Source of the DNA: JBFIHF01 sp964411125
GTDB lineage: Bacteria > Myxococcota_A > Bradymonadia > Bradymonadales > Bradymonadaceae
Assembly (NCBI GenBank): GCA_964411125.1
Contig: CAYPJU010000065.1
Location: forward strand, 1 to 37,449
DNA length: 37,449 nucleotides
Direction of reading: 5' to 3'
Position 1 is the first letter of the stretch. Each line of letters begins with the position of its first letter. Made by a program: the position numbers and the translations under genes. Shown piece after piece: positions 32,901 to 37,449 of the stretch. The notes beneath the pieces are model-generated. The model saw only the letters and a program-made list of their open reading frames with translations, ran no database searches and had not been told where the DNA came from.

Positions 32901-33789
32901 CGTTCTGCATCTCGGCTCCGAGCCCGATCGCGAGCGGCTCGCGCGCTATGAACTGCAGTTGGTGCGCGCCGAAGTGGCGACGGGCCGCCGCCGGGACGCG
33001 CTCGATCGTTGCCTGAAGCTCGAGCGCACGAAGGATCTGCGACGTCGGACGGCCGCGGAGATCAAGATCCAGCTCGCCGAACTGTGGCTCGAACAGGAGG
33101 ACCCCGACCTGGTCGAGAAGATCGTGCGGGGGACGCTCGGCGAGATCCGCAAGATGCAGATCGAGCGGCCCGACGACGTCGAGCTCCGCTGCCTGTTGAT
33201 CCGCGCACTGCAGCAGATGGCATCGACCCACGAGAAGGCGGGCCGGCTCGTCCCGGCGGCGAAGTTCGCGCTCGAAGGGGCGGAGCTGATCGAACGAGGC
33301 GAGCTCGACGCGTTGAGCAACCCGTGGGGGCCGTCCCTCGTGTGGGAGATCCTCAATCAACTCGGCCGGATTCGGCTGCGCACCGGCGAGCTCGACGGGG
33401 CGCGGCGAATGTTCGAGCTCGCGCTACGGGTGGTGAACGACGCCGACGACCCGCGCGGGGAGGTGGCCGTTCGGGCGAACCTCTCCGCGCTCCTCGCGCA
33501 CGAAGGGGCTCTCGACGACGCGTACCAGAGCCTGTCGAGCGCCCTTCGGACCGCGCGGCGGCTGAGCGACGCTCGGGCGATCGCGCGCCTCGAGCACAAC
33601 CGCGGCCTGTTGCTCGTGCGACAGAAGCGAATGCAGATGGCCTCCGAAGCGTTCGAGGAGAGCCTCCGGCTGTCGAACGACCTCGACTGGCGCGAAGGGA
33701 TCGCGATGAACGCCGACCGGCTACGGTTCGTCCGGGAGCAGATGGGCGAGGGAGAGCGCGACGAATTCATGCGACCGATCAAGCGATGA
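29932..33789 (+). CDS. Ser/Thr kinase fused to degenerate cyclase, AAA ATPase and TPR tail
   Basis: This 1285-residue cytoplasmic regulator has four parts. Residues about 15-285 form a Hanks-type kinase with all key residues: the glycine loop GAGGMG, K48, the catalytic loop HRDLKPDN with D143, D164 of DFG, and MAPEQ. A linker follows. Residues about 365-530 resemble a class III nucleotide cyclase (IDAEELLELRGALDAAHQSV, GGDEGMRGAQAAIQLRREL), but the metal-binding aspartates are missing, so it is probably inactive. Residues about 550-800 are an AAA/NTPase domain with Walker A GEGGVGKTS (K589) and the Walker B candidate VIDDLD (D712-713). The rest (about 900-1280) is TPR-like helical repeats. 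No transmembrane segment is visible, unlike many kinases of this class. The GTG at 29932 is taken as start; the ATG at 29941 is possible. It is followed closely by cheB. Confidence 0.93.
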   Translation: MERMGKQDPMIGRVLHGTIELRRLIGAGGMGNVYEGYQEHLDRVVAVKVLSPEHARNPVAGHYFLREARAASGLRHPNLIQIIDYGEEDDGTLFLAMEYVPGKPLGKILRHEFPLETERVVNVLDQTLAGLGEAHRKEIIHRDLKPDNLMIETIDGRDFVKVLDFGIAQSRAPERKVGPLTRQGAVVGTPQYMAPEQAAGEAVDARSDLFSLGVILYEMLTRKAPFTGKNLPEILIAVMKTTPQPPSAAAPGVTIDPTLEMICLRALKKDPDLRYQSADEFREALRVVGSSAAAPRPQEKAPPAQFVFRRAKSARRATPTEPVESEPDAAPTERQPSAIESAETQMQIAPKTEPAHAARPHKLGFDVEELRGDLLGERVRVVSLVSHQRSAVRIDAEELLELRGALDAAHQSVATRWGGKVHGRQGGFVTILFGIDAAGGDEGMRGAQAAIQLRRELGRISPAGTAFSFALGEGEVFCPDGKISNAAGAPIDEATEACRSAGDGSILVVGESFGLRLDPFFRLDKLGGDGHRALLGVRDATALNERVDEKFGELVGRDHEIATILGLLGRLSQGKGSILPIVGEGGVGKTSLLREVTRLADQRGFRVVRARARWRGAELLRWIRTRWLVDILRQQGRSLRDADVAFRELGVQPEARRLLCALLDDRLDEAIGFRGEARGADLEADIEANLRVAFREVARALAEDRPTVFVIDDLDGFDGVFAETMRGWDDLVDTTPVLLALGIRSGPGQSLDSFGESATRLDVPPLDSSSARALVKVLLAGTGSDQMLDRLVRVGGGIPLHLEHLVRHARTTESADDAEVADWLASARSVQELLELRLFAQPRALQNVMALLAGLGAGVAGDVVLDLASPEWEPERALETLYEQGLVELEGEEENPRVHLRPPALQSVVYGQLSRKMRARIHGRAATYFDERVHAGQPDPAREDLAALARHLELSGEPEKALEPLDALIDRAMRRFEFELAREHLLDAVRVLHLGSEPDRERLARYELQLVRAEVATGRRRDALDRCLKLERTKDLRRRTAAEIKIQLAELWLEQEDPDLVEKIVRGTLGEIRKMQIERPDDVELRCLLIRALQQMASTHEKAGRLVPAAKFALEGAELIERGELDALSNPWGPSLVWEILNQLGRIRLRTGELDGARRMFELALRVVNDADDPRGEVAVRANLSALLAHEGALDDAYQSLSSALRTARRLSDARAIARLEHNRGLLLVRQKRMQMASEAFEESLRLSNDLDWREGIAMNADRLRFVREQMGEGERDEFMRPIKR

Positions 33790-33796
33790 GAACCCC

Positions 33797-34858
33797 ATGA
33801 ATCAACGCCCGATCCGAGTCCTCGTAGTCGAGGACAGCGAACTCTTCCTCGAGGTGCTTTGCGACATCGTCGGGGACGAGCCGGACATGGTCGTGGTGGG
33901 GGTGGCGAGAAACGGCCTGGAAGGGGTGGCGCTGTGCGCCGAGCTTCAGCCAGACATCGTGCTGATGGACATCCAGATGCCGGAGCTCGACGGGCTGTCG
34001 GCGACCGAATCGATCATGGCGGACACCCCCACGCCGATCCTCGTCGTGACGGCGGACCCCTACCGCGGGGGCGTCGACATGTCGTTCCGTGCGCTCTCGT
34101 CGGGAGCGCTCGACCTCACCGCGAAGCCGAACCAACTGCCGTGGGCCGACGCCGATCGCAAGGCGTTCCTTCGCAAGATTCGCCTGCTCGCCCAGATTCC
34201 TGTGGTCCGTCACCAGCGGGCGTTGCGGCGCCGCCGCGTCAGCTATCACGGCCCGCGGGCGACGACGTTGACGGGGGACACGCCGGCGGTGGGGATCGTC
34301 GCTTCGACCGGCGGCCCGCGGGCGATCTACCGATTGCTGCAGGAGCTGCCGCTCGAGTTCCCGGCACCGATCTTCGTCGTTCAGCACATCATGCCGGGTT
34401 TTTCGAGCCACCTGGCTCGCTGGCTCGACGCGAGCACCGACCTGGAGGTCCACGAGGCGACGCACGACGACTATCCCGAACCGGGACACGTCTACGTGGC
34501 GCCGACCGACATGCACCTGCGCGTCGATCAGAGCCTGCGGATGATCCTCGAAGAGGGCGACCCCGTGTCGGGACACTGCCCGTCTGGCGACGTACTGCTC
34601 GAAAGCCTCGCGCGCGCGCTGCCGTCGTCGTCGGTCGGGGTCGTGATGTCGGGGATGGGGAGCGACGGCGCGACGGGGCTCGCCGCGATCCACCGCGCCG
34701 GCGGGAGTACGTTCGTGCAGGACCGCGATTCATGCGTCGTCTACGGGATGCCGCAGTCGGCGATCGATCTCGGGGTCGTGCAGCACGTCACTCCAATCGA
34801 CGACCTCGCCCGCGCGCTCGTGCGGGAGGTGCAGAAGATCCGGAGCCGCAATGAGTGA
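33797..34858 (+). CDS. cheB: CheB, protein-glutamate methylesterase with receiver domain
   Basis: CheB removes methyl groups from chemoreceptor glutamates when its receiver is phosphorylated. The 353-residue protein has an N-terminal receiver (about 6-125) with phospho-acceptor D58 in LMDIQMPELDG. The C-terminal methylesterase (about 160-350) has the triad S170 (ASTGGP), H197 (QHIMPGFSSHL) and D290 (GMGSDGATG). It is complete. It starts 7 bp after the kinase gene and overlaps cheR by 8 bp, so kinase-cheB-cheR looks like one operon. No cheA, cheW, cheY or receptor gene is in the window, so the methyl-accepting target and the kinase that phosphorylates D58 are elsewhere or differ from the usual. 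Confidence 0.95.
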   Translation: MNQRPIRVLVVEDSELFLEVLCDIVGDEPDMVVVGVARNGLEGVALCAELQPDIVLMDIQMPELDGLSATESIMADTPTPILVVTADPYRGGVDMSFRALSSGALDLTAKPNQLPWADADRKAFLRKIRLLAQIPVVRHQRALRRRRVSYHGPRATTLTGDTPAVGIVASTGGPRAIYRLLQELPLEFPAPIFVVQHIMPGFSSHLARWLDASTDLEVHEATHDDYPEPGHVYVAPTDMHLRVDQSLRMILEEGDPVSGHCPSGDVLLESLARALPSSSVGVVMSGMGSDGATGLAAIHRAGGSTFVQDRDSCVVYGMPQSAIDLGVVQHVTPIDDLARALVREVQKIRSRNE

Positions 34859-36188
34859 TCTCCGCGCCACTCGCCAGGACGTGGAGGACGCCGAGGCGCT
34901 CTTCCGCAACTGGATCGGTTTCGAGTTTCACGGCGGCGTCCCGCGCCGGCTGCGCGACTTCCTCGAGAGCCGTGCGACCCGGCTCGACTACCCGAGCGTC
35001 GCGTCCTACATCGCGGACCTCCCGGCGCGCCGGCCACGCACCGAGGAAGCGCAGCGCCTGGTCAACATCGTCACCAACGGCCTCACCGCTTTCTGGCGCG
35101 ACGACAAGCAGATGGAGGCGCTCGGGATCGCGATGCGGGAGATGGCGGCGAAGCGCGAGGAGCCGCTGGCGATCTGGTGCGCCGGCTGCGCCACGGGGGA
35201 GGAGGCGTACTCGGTGGCGATGCTCGCGCGCGAGCTCGACATCGACGTCCAGGTCGTCGGGACCGACGTGAACACGACCTTCCTCGACGCCGCCCGTCGC
35301 GCCGAATTCGACGACTGGAGCCTGCGCCGCCTCGTCACCCCGCGCCGCAATCGATGGTTCGAGTTCCGAGACGAGCGTTGGATCCTCGACCCCTCGATCC
35401 GCTCCGTCGTGACCTTCGAACACCACAACCTGCTCGACCTGCCGCCGCAGGCTCCCAACGAATACGGCGAGTGGGACATCGTGATGTGCCGCAACGTGGT
35501 GATCTACTTCACGGCATCCGTGGTGAGCTCCCTCTTCGTTCGGTTCGCGGCAGTCCTCGCCGACGACGGCTATCTGCTGCTCGGAAGCTCCGAGCAGATC
35601 GACCCCAACGACGTCGCGTTCCGTGCCGTGCGTCACGGCCCATCGTTCATCTACCGCCCGCAACGCCTCGCTCCCGGGGACTCGATCCCGTTCCTGTTCG
35701 GGGACGATTCGGAGGTCGAACCAACGCTCGACGAGGTGACCAAGGAGGTGTCGGACTCGGACGCGGCGGGTCTCTTGCTGGTCTCCGGGGTAGAGAACGC
35801 CGAGCGCGGCCGTATCGACGCCGCCGTCGCTTGTTTCGAGGCCGCGGCGAGCTACGACCCCTTCGCGACCGAGGTTCATGCCCTGCTCGCCTGCACGCTA
35901 CGCGACGCGGGCGCTCGAGGACGCGCGCTCGACGCCCTCGGGAAGGTGCTCTTCCTCGATCCGCTCAACTGGTGGGCGGCGATCCAGCGGGCGCGGCTCT
36001 ACGAAAAGACGGGTGATCTCGTGGAGGCCCGCCGCCACTGGCGTCGCGCCCTGGAGGGGCTCGACGTCGACTACGAGCCGTTCGAAGGACCGCGCGCCGC
36101 CGGGGAGCTTCAGGGAGTTCACGAGACGACGGCCGAAGCGCGCCGAGAGTGCGAAGCGGCGTTGCAGCGCCTCAGCCCGAGCGTTTGA
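34851..36188 (+). CDS. cheR: CheR-type methyltransferase with TPR tail
   Basis: CheR methylates glutamates of chemoreceptors with S-adenosylmethionine. This 445-residue protein has the CheR core (about 1-275): NIVTNGLTAFWRD (the segment carrying the family's functional arginine), the SAM-binding loop WCAGCATGEEAYSVAM, VVGTDVN, and MCRNVVIYF. About 150 residues of TPR-like helices follow (about 300-430; GLLLVSGVENAERGRIDAAVACFEAAASYDP, LLACTLRDAGARGRALDALGKVLFLDPLNWW). That makes it longer than E. coli CheR (286). CheR-TPR fusions occur in alternative chemosensory systems. It overlaps cheB by 8 bp. What it methylates here is not known; no receptor is adjacent. Confidence 0.93.
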   Translation: MSDLRATRQDVEDAEALFRNWIGFEFHGGVPRRLRDFLESRATRLDYPSVASYIADLPARRPRTEEAQRLVNIVTNGLTAFWRDDKQMEALGIAMREMAAKREEPLAIWCAGCATGEEAYSVAMLARELDIDVQVVGTDVNTTFLDAARRAEFDDWSLRRLVTPRRNRWFEFRDERWILDPSIRSVVTFEHHNLLDLPPQAPNEYGEWDIVMCRNVVIYFTASVVSSLFVRFAAVLADDGYLLLGSSEQIDPNDVAFRAVRHGPSFIYRPQRLAPGDSIPFLFGDDSEVEPTLDEVTKEVSDSDAAGLLLVSGVENAERGRIDAAVACFEAAASYDPFATEVHALLACTLRDAGARGRALDALGKVLFLDPLNWWAAIQRARLYEKTGDLVEARRHWRRALEGLDVDYEPFEGPRAAGELQGVHETTAEARRECEAALQRLSPSV

Positions 36189-36237
36189 CCACGCTGCGTT
36201 GACTCTTACGTTGCACATCTACCCAAGAGGTGTGCCG

Positions 36238-36678
36238 ATGACCGACAATTTCCAGACCTTTCTCAGCCGACTCGACGAGCTCGACGCTGCGGCTCTCTCC
36301 GACGCTTTCACCGAAGACGCGACCGCTTCGTTCGGCAGCCTGCCGACCTTCGAAGGGCGCACCGGCATCTACGAAGGGCTCGAGGCGCTCTTCGTCGAGC
36401 TCGACGGCGCGCACCACGACATCAAGGACGTCTACACGACGAACCACGACGACGTGATGGTCGCGACCGTCGACGCGACGTTCCGCGTCCGCGGTTGCAA
36501 GGACGCGATCCACGCCCCGGGGGTGATCGTCGCGCGCTACGAGGACGACCGGATCGCCGAAGCACGGATGAGCTACGACCTGACGCCCGTGTTCCGGGCC
36601 ATCGAAAGCCCGAACCGAGTCTTCGAAGCGCTCGACGAGACGTTCCCGGCGAGCGACGCCCCCGCTTGGACGCCCTGA
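36238..36678 (+). CDS. SnoaL-like/NTF2-fold protein
   Basis: This 146-residue protein has the layout of SnoaL-like/NTF2-fold proteins. An N-terminal helix (FQTFLSRLDELDAAALSDAFTEDATASF) leads to the EGRTGIYEGLEALFVEL helix and then the curved sheet (HHDIKDVYTTNHDDVMVATVDATFRVRG, VIVARYEDDRIAEARMSYDLTPVF). The fold is used both by small enzymes (isomerases, cyclases, dehydratases) and by non-catalytic binding proteins, so function is not decided. AAGAGG lies seven bases before the ATG. It is about 20 bp upstream of the carotenoid ketolase-like gene and may be co-transcribed, which would allow a role with hydrophobic or isoprenoid substrates. That is only inference. Confidence 0.75.
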   Translation: MTDNFQTFLSRLDELDAAALSDAFTEDATASFGSLPTFEGRTGIYEGLEALFVELDGAHHDIKDVYTTNHDDVMVATVDATFRVRGCKDAIHAPGVIVARYEDDRIAEARMSYDLTPVFRAIESPNRVFEALDETFPASDAPAWTP

Positions 36679-36699
36679 GAGGGTCTGCTACACCGAGTC

Positions 36700-37428
36700 A
36701 TGCGACGTAAGGGACACGGAATCGCGATCGCCCTGGCGATCATCCTGTTGTGGGCGTCGCATCTCGCCTACGCGCTGGGGGAGGGGATGGCGGGGCTCGG
36801 CATCACGGGGACGCTCCTCGCCGTCATCGTGCAGACCTTCCTGAGCACCGGCCTGTTCATCACCGCCCACGACGCGATGCACGGCACCGTCGCCCCCGGG
36901 CACCGGCGGCTCAACGATCTGCTGGGGACGATCGCGATCGGTCTCTATGCGCTCTTCTCGTACCGAAAGCTGCACCGCAAACACTGGGAGCACCACGCGC
37001 ACCCCGGCATCCCTGGCGAAGATCCCGATTTCCACGACGGCGAACACCCCGGCTTCTTCCGATGGTACGCCCACTTCGTCTGGGGCTACGTAGGGATCTG
37101 GCAGATCGTGGGGATGGCGATCGTCTTCAACGTCCTCTCGCACGGAGTCGGCCTTCCCGAGCCGGACCTGTTCGTGCTGTGGGTCGCTCCCGCGCTCCTC
37201 TCCACCTTCCAGCTTTTCTACTTCGGCACCTACCTGCCGCACCGCGAGCCGCACGCCGCCGACGACGAGCACCGTGCCCGGTCGAACGAGTACCCTGCCT
37301 GGCTCTCGTTCCTCACCTGCTATCACTTCGGGTACCATCGCGAGCATCACGAATCCCCGGGTACTCCATGGTGGCGACTGCCTGCCAAGCGATCGGAGCT
37401 CGCGTCCCGAGACCGTTCTTTCGGTTGA
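36700..37428 (+). CDS. crtW: CrtW-like beta-carotene ketolase (fatty acid desaturase superfamily)
   Basis: This 242-residue integral membrane protein has the His clusters of CrtW-type beta-carotene 4-ketolases and related di-iron desaturases. They are H57DAMH61, then H92xxH95xxH98H99, and H209xxxH213xxH216H217 in YHFGYHREHHESPGTPWWRLP. The last segment, including PWWRLP, is the most characteristic of CrtW. Four hydrophobic segments are visible (about 7-27, 35-55, 125-145, 155-180). The enzyme would insert keto groups into the carotenoid ring, but crtB, crtI, crtY or crtZ are not in the window, so it must use precursors made elsewhere. The length is as expected for CrtW (about 240). No strong ribosome-binding site precedes the ATG at 36700. 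A generic fatty acid hydroxylase is the main alternative. Confidence 0.8.
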   Translation: MRRKGHGIAIALAIILLWASHLAYALGEGMAGLGITGTLLAVIVQTFLSTGLFITAHDAMHGTVAPGHRRLNDLLGTIAIGLYALFSYRKLHRKHWEHHAHPGIPGEDPDFHDGEHPGFFRWYAHFVWGYVGIWQIVGMAIVFNVLSHGVGLPEPDLFVLWVAPALLSTFQLFYFGTYLPHREPHAADDEHRARSNEYPAWLSFLTCYHFGYHREHHESPGTPWWRLPAKRSELASRDRSFG

Positions 37429-37434
37429 ACACCG

Positions 37435-37449
37435 TGGGGCTTTGCCCCA
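37435..37449 (+). terminator. Hairpin after the ketolase gene, cut by the window end
   Basis: TGGGGC (37435-37440), TTT and GCCCCA (37444-37449) form a perfect 6-bp stem ending exactly at the last base. It lies 6 bp after the stop codon and looks like an intrinsic terminator whose T-run is outside the window. Confidence 0.6.

Overview
The window is about 37 kb of high-GC bacterial DNA, densely coding and strongly biased to G/C at third codon positions. I place it in the Myxococcota (former Deltaproteobacteria). The reasons are a serine/threonine kinase fused to an AAA ATPase and TPR tail, a secreted matrixin ending in a MYXO-CTERM-like Cys-hydrophobic-Arg tail, a multidomain PUFA-type synthase, Cys-rich surface lipoproteins and an ECF42-type sigma factor. 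There is no rRNA, tRNA, CRISPR array, insertion sequence, integrase or phage gene. The left edge falls inside a 21-bp tandem repeat and the right edge at a terminator-like hairpin, so the window may be a whole assembled contig.

Left third (1-13.8 kb): a truncated lipoprotein gene (minus), a DUF455 ferritin-like protein, glmU (UDP-GlcNAc synthesis), and a 2149-residue synthase with the order KS-CLF-AT-linker-four hotdog domains. The synthase has no acyl carrier protein, ketoreductase or enoyl reductase. A PaaI-like hotdog thioesterase overlaps its 3' end on the opposite strand. DUF302, a Cys-rich repeat lipoprotein, a periplasmic N-acetylmuramoyl-L-alanine amidase and an overlapping convergent matrixin protease follow.

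Middle (13.8-28.1 kb, mostly minus strand): thiC-rimO as an overlapping operon with no visible TPP riboswitch; a divergent EAL phosphodiesterase; a 630-bp non-coding convergent gap with a 24-bp tandem repeat; a secreted esterase; an ECF42 sigma factor translationally coupled to its DGPF-domain partner; an EamA exporter; a Kbp-like BON-LysM protein; and an apparent operon of mfd, an HMA metal-binding protein and a DUF924 protein.

Right part (28.1-37.4 kb, plus strand): two short Flp-type prepilin genes, each preceded at the same distance (about 165 nt) by a sequence with sigma-54 promoter spacing. The second also has a 17-bp palindrome upstream that could bind an activator. A strong terminator closes this unit. 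Next come a membrane-tethered winged-helix protein, a giant kinase/degenerate-cyclase/AAA/TPR regulator, and cheB-cheR, without CheA, CheW, a chemoreceptor or Tad assembly genes. A SnoaL-like protein and a CrtW-like carotenoid ketolase end the window.

The stretches most worth following up are the sigma-54/pilin unit with the kinase-CheBR genes behind it, and the ACP-less synthase, whose linker holds a 7-bp tandem repeat able to shift its reading frame.
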